This document shows positions 1 to 7,502 of a stretch of 45,210 nucleotides of DNA, one piece after another. The stretch lies in assembly GCA_017555025.1 (NCBI GenBank), contig JAFZHC010000021.1:1-45210 (forward strand). Direction: 5' to 3'. Position 1 is the first letter of the stretch. Each line of letters opens with the position of its first letter. Both the position numbers and the translations under genes were made by a program. The notes below the pieces were generated by a model. The model was given only the letters and a program-made list of their open reading frames with translations. It was not told the DNA's origin and made no database searches. This DNA is from Akkermansia sp. (GTDB lineage: Bacteria; Verrucomicrobiota; Verrucomicrobiia; Verrucomicrobiales; Akkermansiaceae).

Positions 1-408
1 AGCAACAATCTAAAAGATTTACTTTGGTCTATGCTTGTTATGCCTAATGTTGACCTCGAGATACTGGATTCTAATGGCAACACTCCTCTTTTTGTTGCGG
101 CTCAAAGCGGCAATTCTGATTGCTTGTATTACATTTTGAATACACCATCCGGTTGCCCTGATGTTAATAGACCTAATAAGGCCGGTATGACTCCTCTTCA
201 TATTGCCGCGAGCATGGGGTACCATGAGTGTGTCTCATATTTGCTGAATTGTGATGGGATTGATCCCAATTGCAAAAATAATGACGGAAATACGCCTTTG
301 GCTCTCACCAAAAACTTTAGCTTTAAACGCAAGCTTTTCGGTGATTCTTCAAAAATGAACATACAGGCGTGTGTCGACTTACTACAGGCTTATGGTGGTA
401 AGTATTGA
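1..408 (+). CDS. Ankyrin-repeat protein, 3' end only
   Basis: The reading frame is open to the first base, so this is the C-terminal part of a longer gene; the Met at base 31 is internal. Three ankyrin-type repeats are visible, each with the NGNTPLFVAA / AGMTPLHIAA / DGNTPLALT core that forms the helix-turn-helix of the repeat, followed by a leucine-rich second helix and a short tail ending in YGGKY. Ankyrin stacks bind other proteins; the partner cannot be told from this fragment. The gene is visibly more AT-rich than its right-hand neighbours. It converges on the next gene across a strong hairpin terminator. Family assignment is safe; function is unknown. Confidence 0.85.
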   Translation, partial: SNNLKDLLWSMLVMPNVDLEILDSNGNTPLFVAAQSGNSDCLYYILNTPSGCPDVNRPNKAGMTPLHIAASMGYHECVSYLLNCDGIDPNCKNNDGNTPLALTKNFSFKRKLFGDSSKMNIQACVDLLQAYGGKY

Positions 409-435
409 TGCTGTTAATCTTTAGCGTGAGGGAAA

Positions 436-468
436 AAAAGACCGGAGGAGAGCTTCCTCCGGTCTTTT
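436..468. terminator. Bidirectional hairpin terminator
   Basis: A 14-bp perfect stem (436-449 with 455-468) around a 5-nt loop, A-rich on the left and T-rich on the right, lies between two convergent genes. The AAAA/TTTT edges allow termination in both directions. Confidence 0.85.
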
Positions 469-518
469 GAATGTTTGCTTCAGAAATGATTGGTGGATTT
501 TGTGAAAATTGCGCACTT

Positions 519-1526
519 TCACATATATGCCGTTCCTGTCACTACAGCAATGGTTTGCAGGGCCAGAGTGATGGCGAGCCTGTAAAGAAGAGGAAAGCTG
601 AATGTGCGGTGGCAAAGGACACTTACACCGAATTTCAGAATGCTGAGGCCTGAAAGGATGACGCCAAAGTTGATGCAGGTCAGTAGCAGGAGCATACCAC
701 AAGAGATGCAGGAACCAATGAAGGATGTAAACTCTTCGTACGCGGGAGGCAGCGGAATATCGTCGGCGGCAAAAGCGCTTGTCGACGTGTAGGCTGTGAG
801 GTAGAGCTCTCCCATTTTCCCTCGTAGAGAAACGGGGAACTCTGCGGGCAGGTATGAGAAGCGTAGCTCGATATCGCCGGGTTGTGCGTCGCCGGTGGGT
901 TCCTCCGGGTTACGATAGCGCTCAGCCAGGCGCAGAATGGTGCAGTCCGGCTTGTCGAGTCGCTTTGTTTCGGGGAGTACGCGTGCCATGCTTTGCAGGG
1001 GCTCCGGCAGGTGGATGTACTCAACCGGCAGGGGACGTATGCTGCGCATGCAGACGTAACCATCTCGTGTGCCTCTGCTCAGAATGGTGGGGATGAAGTC
1101 CGGGGCGATGAGGTATTGCCCGCAGCGTATGTCTTTAGCCCACTCCTGCCTGTTCGGGCAGGCCAGCTGTGCCTGTTTTTCTGCGGAAAGGGGGATGAGG
1201 ACGGTCTGATTGCCGTGCGTCTCTGTACTCACCTCGCGAGCCTCTGTCAGCAGGCAGGTGGCCGGCAGACGTATGCCGTACTCGGGCTGTTGCAGCTCAT
1301 CATTGCTATGTAGCGAGCCTCGCAGCTCCAGTATATTTCCCTGATGTTCAATTGTTGGCGCCTCTTGCGGATTTACTTGTTGAGGAACGTATGGATTACG
1401 GAGTAAGCTCTCCATGCTGCTACCCATCCACATAGAGACTATCAGACCACCTACCAGCAATGTTGCGCCTAGTATGCTCACGATGGCGGCGACGAGACCG
1501 CAGATAAAACGTCTTATCATTTTCAT
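519..1526 (-). CDS. Membrane protein, tentatively TMEM43-like
   Basis: Predicted protein of 335 residues with one N-terminal membrane segment (about 5-34), a large extracytoplasmic middle part and two to three C-terminal membrane segments. The middle contains a GNILELRGSL...FGI-like stretch and later GDIELRFSYLPAEFPVS. These resemble the VHVSG and VGD-R-SF motifs of the TMEM43/LUMA family, which has the same 1+3 membrane layout. That assignment is by eye and tentative; otherwise it is an unknown membrane protein. The start is the ATG at 1526, which opens directly into the membrane segment. The longer frame to 1580 would run through the terminator hairpin at 1543-1574. I see no convincing promoter or ribosome site. 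Confidence 0.7.
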   Translation of the reverse strand: MKMIRRFICGLVAAIVSILGATLLVGGLIVSMWMGSSMESLLRNPYVPQQVNPQEAPTIEHQGNILELRGSLHSNDELQQPEYGIRLPATCLLTEAREVSTETHGNQTVLIPLSAEKQAQLACPNRQEWAKDIRCGQYLIAPDFIPTILSRGTRDGYVCMRSIRPLPVEYIHLPEPLQSMARVLPETKRLDKPDCTILRLAERYRNPEEPTGDAQPGDIELRFSYLPAEFPVSLRGKMGELYLTAYTSTSAFAADDIPLPPAYEEFTSFIGSCISCGMLLLLTCINFGVILSGLSILKFGVSVLCHRTFSFPLLYRLAITLALQTIAVVTGTAYM

Positions 1527-1542
1527 AAGGGTGGGGAAGTAG

Positions 1543-1577
1543 AGCGGGTTCCGTTGACTGCAACGGAACCCGCTTTT
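1543..1577. terminator. Hairpin terminator after the phosphohexomutase gene
   Basis: A 14-bp perfect stem (1543-1556 with 1561-1574) with a 4-nt loop immediately follows the stop of the minus-strand phosphohexomutase gene. A short T-run is seen only on the plus strand, so the minus-strand terminator would depend mainly on the stable stem. Confidence 0.65.
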
Positions 1578-1583
1578 CAAAGT

Positions 1584-3530
1584 TTAGGCCATTCGGGCGC
1601 GGGCATCGGCCTCTACAGCCGCCCACAGACTGTTGATGCCGGCCTCTACCGCCGCTTTGGCAGAGCTGAGTTCAGTACCCTTTTCGCCATGAGCGAAGAG
1701 ATAGTACTTAATCTTGGGCTCGGTGCCGCTGGGGCGAACGGCAAAGCTGCGACCATTGGCCAGATCGATGAAGAGCATCTTCTCGGCGGGGATGGCATCG
1801 CCCTCGGCATCCACCAGCGTACCGGTGGAGAAATCGCGCACGCCGATTACGGCTGCACCATCCATCTCAGCGGGGGGATTTTGCATGTAGCTCTGGGTGA
1901 GGGCTGCAATCTTGGCGGCGCCGTCGGCACCTTCCATCACGAGGCTCTTACCCAGCTCCATGTAGTAACCCAGCTCGCTGTAAATGTTGTTGAGGCATTC
2001 CAGCAGACCAATACCCTTGGAGGCGAGGTAGGCGTTCATTTCTGCCAGACAAAGGGCGGCGGCATTGGCATCCTTGTCGCGTACAAAGTCCTGAGCCAGA
2101 TAGCCGTAGCTTTCCTCTCCGCCGAAGATAAAGTACTTGCTGTACTTCAGGCGCAGCTCGCGGGTTTGAGCCTCCGTCATAGCGCGGTAGCCTTCACGCT
2201 CAGCGGCGGGAATAGCCTGCTCGTATTTACCCAGCTTGGCGGCGATATATTTGAAGCCGGTGAGCACATTGACGGTGGAAATGCCGAATGAGGCAGCAAT
2301 GGCATCCTGCAGCGGGCTGGTCACGAATGTCTTTACCATGACGGCTCGGTCAATGTTCTCCGGGGTGATGATACCCAACTCTATGGCGCTCATGCAGCGG
2401 TACCAGGCCATCAGGCAGCCTGTCTGGTTGCCGGTGAGCAGCTGCATTTTACCCGTAGCGGTGTCGCGCACGGCAATACCCATGCGGTCGCTGTCGGGGT
2501 CGGTAGCAATAACGAGGTCGGCGTTCTCAGCATCTGCCTGAGCAATGGCCATATCAAGAGCAGGGGCATTCTCTGGGTTGGGGCTGGCAACGGTCGGGAA
2601 TCGACCGTCGAGCACGTCCTGCTCGGCTACTGTGCTTACATTGCAGCCAATCTGCTTGAGAATCGGTACAATGCAGCGGCCGCCCGTGCCGTGCAGGTTG
2701 GTGTAAACAACTTTAGCGCTGGCTTTGGCAAATACCTCGGGACGAAGAATAATGCCCTTAAGCTTCTCAATGTAAATGGCGTCGAAATCAGCACCGAGAA
2801 TGGTCAGCTTGCCCTGTTGTTCGGCAGGCAACGGCTCATAGGTATCGCCGATCAGAGCATTTACTTCGGCGATTACGGCTTTGTCGTGCGGGGCAATAAG
2901 CTGAGCGCCGTCATTGAAATAGGCTTTGAAACCGTTGTCGTGGGCCGGGTTGTGAGAGGCGGTCAACACAACGCCGGTGTCGGCATTCAGCTCGCGGATG
3001 GCAAAGGATACCTCCGGGGTGGAGCAGGGGCCGTCAAAGAGTGCGCAATCGCAGCCCAAATCTGTAGCAATCTTAGCGCAATATTCAGCAAAGTCGCGGG
3101 AGAAGTGGCGGGTGTCGTGCCCTACTACGATACGGGGCTTACGGCCTGTTCCCTCAGCCTGTACAAAGCGGTTGACGTAGGTGATAAGCCCTCGCATGGC
3201 GCGACCTACGTTGAAATAGTTCATGGAAGCTGTACCCACGCAGGGGAACTCAGGACGCCCGTTGATGCCGCCCTTACCCTGTTCGGAGGGGGCTACCACC
3301 ATGCCGATGGTACGGCCACGAAGGCCACCGGTACCGAATGCTAGTGTTTTGTAGAATCGGTTGTTCAGTTCGGCCCATTCGCCTGCGGCTGCGAGTTCTG
3401 CAATGGCTGCAGGTGCTACGGGATCTTGCGTGCCGGCCAGCAGTAGCTGAATGTTGGTCAGGGAATCTGCCAGCAGGTTGCCCTCGGCAACTGCCTGCTC
3501 GAGCGTGGAAAGAAGTGTGCTATCCATCAT
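1584..3530 (-). CDS. Phosphoglucomutase/phosphomannomutase (alpha-D-phosphohexomutase)
   Basis: Interconverts hexose 1- and 6-phosphates in the cytosol. Family signatures appear in order: the phosphoserine loop TASHNP (Ser about 192), the metal-binding loop DPDSDR (344-349), the sugar-specificity loop GGEESYG (about 470-476) and the phosphate-binding loop RPSGTEPK (about 599-606). At 648 residues it matches the long PGM2/PgcA-type branch better than the short phosphomannomutases. The start is placed at the ATG of 3530. The ATG at 3542 lies inside a TATAAT -10 box, so it could not be in the transcript from that promoter. The gene appears monocistronic. With pgi elsewhere in the window it links glucose 1-phosphate, glucose 6-phosphate and fructose 6-phosphate. 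Glucose versus mannose preference cannot be read from sequence. Confidence 0.95.
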   Translation of the reverse strand: MMDSTLLSTLEQAVAEGNLLADSLTNIQLLLAGTQDPVAPAAIAELAAAGEWAELNNRFYKTLAFGTGGLRGRTIGMVVAPSEQGKGGINGRPEFPCVGTASMNYFNVGRAMRGLITYVNRFVQAEGTGRKPRIVVGHDTRHFSRDFAEYCAKIATDLGCDCALFDGPCSTPEVSFAIRELNADTGVVLTASHNPAHDNGFKAYFNDGAQLIAPHDKAVIAEVNALIGDTYEPLPAEQQGKLTILGADFDAIYIEKLKGIILRPEVFAKASAKVVYTNLHGTGGRCIVPILKQIGCNVSTVAEQDVLDGRFPTVASPNPENAPALDMAIAQADAENADLVIATDPDSDRMGIAVRDTATGKMQLLTGNQTGCLMAWYRCMSAIELGIITPENIDRAVMVKTFVTSPLQDAIAASFGISTVNVLTGFKYIAAKLGKYEQAIPAAEREGYRAMTEAQTRELRLKYSKYFIFGGEESYGYLAQDFVRDKDANAAALCLAEMNAYLASKGIGLLECLNNIYSELGYYMELGKSLVMEGADGAAKIAALTQSYMQNPPAEMDGAAVIGVRDFSTGTLVDAEGDAIPAEKMLFIDLANGRSFAVRPSGTEPKIKYYLFAHGEKGTELSSAKAAVEAGINSLWAAVEADARARMA

Positions 3531-3540
3531 ACGTGCGCAC

Positions 3541-3569
3541 ATTATACTTCACCTTCGCCCTCATGGCAA
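3541..3569 (-). promoter_or_regulatory. Promoter of the phosphohexomutase gene, very short leader
   Basis: On the minus strand, TTGCCA (3564-3569), a 17-nt spacer, then TATAAT (3541-3546). The predicted +1 near 3534 leaves about 4 nt before the ATG at 3530, too short for a Shine-Dalgarno site. Confidence 0.7.
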
Positions 3570-3600
3570 GACTTTTCGCGGGCCTCTGTTAACGACAAGG

Positions 3601-3636
3601 CGCCCCTGCAAGTCATTATGCAGGGGCGCGAAAAAA
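3601..3636. terminator. Hairpin between aroG and the phosphohexomutase gene
   Basis: A 10-bp GC-rich stem (3601-3610 with 3619-3628) with an 8-nt loop lies downstream of the DAHP synthase gene. The adjoining A-run (3630-3636) would be a T-run before, not after, the hairpin on the minus strand, so it is not a canonical terminator. Confidence 0.5.
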
Positions 3637-3650
3637 CAGTTTTTTAGCGT

Positions 3651-4721
3651 TTAGTGTTGCTTTGCCTTACGTCGGGCTCGCACACCTTCGGCCAGCGTGT
3701 CGAGAATCGCAAGGGTGCCTTCCCAATCGACACAGGCGTCTGTAATGCTCACACCATATTGCAGCGGGGTGGTGCCATCGCACTTCTGATTGCCGCTGTT
3801 GATGTTACTTTCAATCATCACAGCGCCGATGTGGTCATCGCCTGCCGCAAGTTGGGCGGCAACGTCTTCAGCTACAATGTGCTGATTCTGCCAGTTCTTG
3901 CGGCTGTTGCCGTGCGAACAATCAATCATGATGCGGTTGCTGATGCCGGCCTTTTGCTGAATAGCCCAAGCAGCAGCAACGTTCTCGGCGTAATAGTTGG
4001 GGCCATCTGTTGAGCCTCGCAGGATGATGTGGCAGCTGTCGTTACCGCTGGTGGAGACAATGGCGCTGACGCCTTGCTTGGTTACAGAAAGGAAGCAATG
4101 GGGGTGAGCTGAGGAGACAATGCCGTCCACGGCAATCTGAACACAGCCGGTTGTCCCGTTCTTGAAACCAATAGGCATGGAAAGACCGCTGGCGAGCTCT
4201 CGGTGCACCTGGCTCTCCGTTGTACGGGCACCGATGGCTCCCCAGGCGATAAGGTCGCTGATGTACTGGGGGGTGATTACATCCAGAAATTCCGTAGCGG
4301 CGGGCACACCCATCTCGGCAAGGCGCAACAACAACCCACGCGACATTCTCAGGCCGCTGTTGATGTTGTAGCTTTCATCCATGAAAGGGTCATTGATAAG
4401 CCCTTTCCAGCCAACTGTTGTACGAGGTTTCTCGAAATACACGCGCATGATAAGCAGCAGCTCATTGCTGTACTTTTTGCGAGCCTCTGCCAGACGGGCA
4501 GCATAGTCAATAGCTGCCACGGTATCGTGAATCGAGCAGGGGCCTACCATGACGGCGAGGCGGTCGTCTTCCTTTTTCAGGATGCGACGAAACTCTTCGC
4601 GTGCGTGGTAAACAACTTCATTGGCCTCATGGCTGGCAGGAAAATCCTGCATGAGGATGGCCGGAGATATTAACGGACGAATGTCCGTTACGCGTACGTC
4701 ATCTGTGATGTATCGATTCAT
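3651..4721 (-). CDS. aroG: 3-deoxy-7-phosphoheptulonate (DAHP) synthase, AroG type
   Basis: First step of the shikimate pathway: phosphoenolpyruvate plus erythrose 4-phosphate give DAHP. Type I-alpha motifs are all present: GPCSIHD (about 60-66), KPRTTVGWKG (98-107), GARTTESQ (164-171) and the metal-binding DCSHGNS (267-273). The start is the ATG at 4721 (356 residues). Its first residues, MNRYITDDVRVTDI, align with the N-terminus of Escherichia coli AroG, whereas the upstream extension begins at a TTG inside the preceding gene. The ATG follows the pilin gene's stop by two bases (TAAGAATG), which suggests translational coupling. Enzymes of this class are usually feedback-inhibited by an aromatic amino acid; which one cannot be told here. 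Confidence 0.95.
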   Translation of the reverse strand: MNRYITDDVRVTDIRPLISPAILMQDFPASHEANEVVYHAREEFRRILKKEDDRLAVMVGPCSIHDTVAAIDYAARLAEARKKYSNELLLIMRVYFEKPRTTVGWKGLINDPFMDESYNINSGLRMSRGLLLRLAEMGVPAATEFLDVITPQYISDLIAWGAIGARTTESQVHRELASGLSMPIGFKNGTTGCVQIAVDGIVSSAHPHCFLSVTKQGVSAIVSTSGNDSCHIILRGSTDGPNYYAENVAAAWAIQQKAGISNRIMIDCSHGNSRKNWQNQHIVAEDVAAQLAAGDDHIGAVMIESNINSGNQKCDGTTPLQYGVSITDACVDWEGTLAILDTLAEGVRARRKAKQH

Positions 4722-4723
4722 TC

Positions 4724-5428
4724 TTAACGAGATACTTTCTTCCAAGAGTAGATGTTGTCGGCAATTGCCTCAGCAGCTTCCTCTTCTTCGATAGACATTT
4801 CTGCCTCTTTCTTATTCTTTTTGTTGCTCTTCTTACGGGTGGGAGTGACCTCGGGTGCTACACCTGTCTGGTTGGAGCCCAGACTGTAGGCGATGCAGTT
4901 TTTGCCACGCAGCTTCTTGCCGGTGAAGGGATCGGTGCAGCCGTCATTCTCCTCACACATGAGTACATAATAGGGCTTGCCCCAGGGGTCATACAGACCC
5001 AGATTGCCGGTATTGGGGTCTACATAGAGGCCATCGGCCTTTTTCTCCTGCTCATCGGAGCGCAGGTAGTAGTCCTTGTTTTCATTCATGCGCTCGGAGT
5101 CATCAACGTCTTCACTGTTGGTCAGAATGGCCAGCATGTCGGCATCCTGGTCGTCAGCGGTAACGAGAGAAACCTGATAGTTGTTTTCCTCGGTGGGCTC
5201 AGCCTTGGAGGCGCGATAGGGCATGATGCCATAGTCAGAGCGGAAGCGAGTGGCACCTTCCACAATGTCCATGCAGGTCTTGCGGGCGGAAGATTCCTTA
5301 GCGGCCTCCATCTGGCTCATAATAACGGGAGTGGAGATGCCGGCGAGTGTTGCCAGAATAGCAATTACGACGAGGAGTTCGATGAGAGTGAAACCCTTCT
5401 TGAGTTGAGTGGTGAAAGTTGTTTTCAT
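4724..5428 (-). CDS. Type II secretion/pilin-like protein with GspG-like layout
   Basis: A 234-residue prepilin with a short positive leader ending KKG, then FTLIELLVVIAILATLAGI. Cleavage would fall after Gly12, with the conserved Glu at mature position 5 (residue 17). The rest resembles major pseudopilin GspG, including the LGLYDPWGKPYYV segment. The tail is unusual: about 40 residues with a lysine-rich block followed by a glutamate-rich block. Related free-standing pilin-like genes are common in Verrucomicrobiota and Planctomycetota. No secretion apparatus genes lie next to it; its partner downstream is DAHP synthase. Family call is firm, role unknown. Confidence 0.85.
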   Translation of the reverse strand: MKTTFTTQLKKGFTLIELLVVIAILATLAGISTPVIMSQMEAAKESSARKTCMDIVEGATRFRSDYGIMPYRASKAEPTEENNYQVSLVTADDQDADMLAILTNSEDVDDSERMNENKDYYLRSDEQEKKADGLYVDPNTGNLGLYDPWGKPYYVLMCEENDGCTDPFTGKKLRGKNCIAYSLGSNQTGVAPEVTPTRKKSNKKNKKEAEMSIEEEEAAEAIADNIYSWKKVSR

Positions 5429-5437
5429 ACGTGGAGC

Positions 5438-5467
5438 ATTCTAGCATACAGAGCCCTCGGAGCGCAA
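5438..5467 (-). promoter_or_regulatory. Promoter of the pilin-like gene and aroG
   Basis: On the minus strand, TTGCGC (5462-5467), an 18-nt spacer, TAGAAT (5438-5443), with 9 nt to the ATG. An overlapping alternative is TTGCTT (5466-5471), 17 nt, TATGCT (5443-5448). Either gives a leader of only a few nucleotides. Confidence 0.5.
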
Positions 5468-5473
5468 GCAAAA

Positions 5474-6313
5474 TCAGCGCCTGTGGCGTAACAATCCATA
5501 TTTTGGAGAGAAAACCCAAGCCAGAAGAAAGATGATACCCAGTACGAGAATGATGGTAGCACCCAAGTGCCAACCCAGCGGGTAGGAGAGGAAGAATGCC
5601 AGCACAGAGCCAAGAGCTCCGATGAGTCCGCCACCCCAGAACATGAGCGAGGCTCTGTCGGTGAGAAGATACATGGTAGCAGCCGGAGCAACCAGTAATC
5701 CGAGGGTCAGGAAAGCACCTACTGCCTGCAAGGAGGATACCAGTACGAGAATGATGAGGGCGAAAATGCCGTAACTGAAAGCGCGAGCCGGTATGCCCAT
5801 GGCAGCTGCGGCACGTGGGTCGAAAAGGTAGATGAGCAGGGGGCGTTGCAGTACGGTAATGCTCAATACGGCAATGGCTCCAATGCTCCATGCTATCCAC
5901 AAATCAGCATTACCCATACTCATGATGTTGCCGAAAAGCCAGTCGTCGACTTTTTGCTGTAAGCCTAAGCGTATGAGGATAATGTAGCCCAGCGCAAAGG
6001 CTGTGGTGTGAAGAATGGAAAGCGCCGTATCATGGTCAGCCTTGCCGGTACGGGAGATAAAGAGAGACCCCAGACCAACCATAAGGCCTGCCAGTACAGC
6101 TCCGATGATGATGCTCATTTGTACTAGGCCGAAAAGCAGGATGGCGAGTGCAATACCGGGGAGCAGAGCGCAGGAGATGGTGCCAATCTGCAGAGAAGAG
6201 CGCCGCAGAACTACCAGCGCACTCACAAAACCATTGGCAAAACCTATAACGGCACAGGCCCAGAGGCTGCGCTGAGCAATCGGCTCGCCGAGGAATTGAA
6301 GAAACTCGTTCAT
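5474..6313 (-). CDS. Zinc/manganese ABC transporter permease
   Basis: Integral membrane subunit of a metal ABC importer (ABC-3 family, ZnuB/MntB/TroC type), 279 residues with about eight to nine hydrophobic helices. Family features include DHDTALSILHTTAFALGYI and the loop GNIMSMGNADLW, and a late ALIILVLVSSLQAVGAFLTLGLLVAPAAT-like segment, the usual core of this family. It is the last gene of the operon and overlaps the ATPase gene by ATGA. Sequence does not separate zinc from manganese; the ATPase's His-rich tail favours zinc. Confidence 0.93.
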   Translation of the reverse strand: MNEFLQFLGEPIAQRSLWACAVIGFANGFVSALVVLRRSSLQIGTISCALLPGIALAILLFGLVQMSIIIGAVLAGLMVGLGSLFISRTGKADHDTALSILHTTAFALGYIILIRLGLQQKVDDWLFGNIMSMGNADLWIAWSIGAIAVLSITVLQRPLLIYLFDPRAAAAMGIPARAFSYGIFALIILVLVSSLQAVGAFLTLGLLVAPAATMYLLTDRASLMFWGGGLIGALGSVLAFFLSYPLGWHLGATIILVLGIIFLLAWVFSPKYGLLRHRR

Positions 6314-7089
6314 GCTGTGGTTGTAATGTTGCGTTTGCCGAATGCTGTAAGCAGGTTTTCTTCCGTCAGTACCCGGGCCGTGGGACCGTAGGCAATGCTT
6401 TGGCGGTTGAGCAGCAAGGTGTAATCAAAAATGTGGGCCGCCGTGCTCAGGTCGTGGTGGGAGGCTATAACAAGACGCCCTTCTGCTGCTAGTGCCCGGA
6501 GGAGCTCAGCCAACGATTCGGTGCCGGGTACATCAAGGCCGGTGAATGGCTCATCCAAGAGGAGAATATGTGCCTCCTGCGCAAGGGCTCGCGCCAGAAA
6601 AGCCCGTTGCTGCTGACCGCCGGAGAGGGCTCCTATCTGCCGATCTTGTAGCTCGGTGAGGTTGAGCGCATGAAGCGCTTTGTCCACGATGTCGCGGTCG
6701 TGATGTCGCAGACTTTTCCAGAGTCCGACGGCGGGGTAACGCCCCATTTCCACAAGTTCGCGCACCGTAATGGGAAATTGCCAGTCTACCTCGCTGCGCT
6801 GCGGCATGAATGCAATTTCGTGGCGCGTGAGGTGCAAGGGCGCATTGTTCCAGAGTATTTGGCCGGAAGAAGGGCGGATGAGACCGGCCAGCAGATTGAG
6901 AAGCGTGGATTTACCGGCACCGTTGGGGCCAATGAGAGCAAGCGTCCGGCCGCAGGCCGCCGAAAAGCTCAGTTCTCGTAGAGCTTCAATATCTCCGTAG
7001 CTGGCACTAAGACCGTGCACGGCAAGTGTATGCCCGCCGTGGTGATGGTGGCCTCCGCCCCAGCAGATATGGTCGTGTTCGTCTACCAT
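6310..7089 (-). CDS. Zinc/manganese ABC transporter ATPase with His-rich N-terminus
   Basis: Cytosolic ATPase of the importer, 259 residues. It has Walker A GPNGAGKST (54-62), Q-loop MPQR (95-98), signature LSGGQQQR (155-162), Walker B LLLDEP (176-181) and the H-loop SHHDLS. The first 20 residues are unusual: His5, His7, Cys9, His14-17 and His20, a likely metal-binding extension ahead of the normal ATPase fold, which starts near residue 21. The gene overlaps its neighbours on both sides, so the three are surely co-translated. ZnuC-like by family; the metal is inferred. Confidence 0.94.
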   Translation of the reverse strand: MVDEHDHICWGGGHHHHGGHTLAVHGLSASYGDIEALRELSFSAACGRTLALIGPNGAGKSTLLNLLAGLIRPSSGQILWNNAPLHLTRHEIAFMPQRSEVDWQFPITVRELVEMGRYPAVGLWKSLRHHDRDIVDKALHALNLTELQDRQIGALSGGQQQRAFLARALAQEAHILLLDEPFTGLDVPGTESLAELLRALAAEGRLVIASHHDLSTAAHIFDYTLLLNRQSIAYGPTARVLTEENLLTAFGKRNITTTA

Positions 7090-7502
7090 GTGAAGGTGAA
7101 AATGTCATGCAGAAGTGAATCCCCCCAGCGGGTTACACTACAGGCTTGTTGTCCCTCGGGCTCGAGTGTAATGGTAAGTGCGTTGTTGCCGGCAATGTTA
7201 TCGGCCCAGCTTGCTTCGGCCTCCAAGTCGATGGCCTTGCCGCTCGGTAGTTCCAAGGTGATATCCTGCGGCGCATACTGCGGGGTACGCAGTTCAGCAA
7301 TGAGCATCCCATTGTGGCGCAGTATGATGTATTCGGGTTGTCCGCTGAAATGCAGGGTCGCATACAGTCGGCGTGGGGCGGCTTCCTCCGGCATTGTTTC
7401 TGTTACCTGCTGTTGTGCGGGTGTGGCAGTAAGCCACAACAGCGGCAGGCCGGTAAGAAGGATACCGGCCAGAGTTAGGGTTACTTTAAGAGCGGGGCTC
7501 AT
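7083..7502 (-). CDS. Hypothetical membrane-anchored protein of the metal-import operon
   Basis: Unrecognised protein of 139 residues. It has one N-terminal membrane segment (about 5-27) followed by a mostly beta-type extracytoplasmic part with no cysteine pair or histidine cluster. It lies between the solute-binding protein and the ATPase and overlaps both, by ATGA with the first and 7 nt with the second. Standard ZnuABC or TroABC systems have no such subunit. It may be an envelope accessory of the importer, but nothing in the sequence shows what it does. Confidence 0.8.
   Translation of the reverse strand: MSPALKVTLTLAGILLTGLPLLWLTATPAQQQVTETMPEEAAPRRLYATLHFSGQPEYIILRHNGMLIAELRTPQYAPQDITLELPSGKAIDLEAEASWADNIAGNNALTITLEPEGQQACSVTRWGDSLLHDIFTFTW

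Noticed and set aside
3542..3542. Start of the phosphohexomutase gene at the upstream ATG
   Set aside because: This ATG is part of the TATAAT box of the predicted promoter and would precede the transcript start; the ATG at 3530 fits better.
4745..4745. TTG start of DAHP synthase inside the pilin gene
   Set aside because: The N-terminus from the ATG at 4721 aligns with known AroG; the eight extra residues do not.
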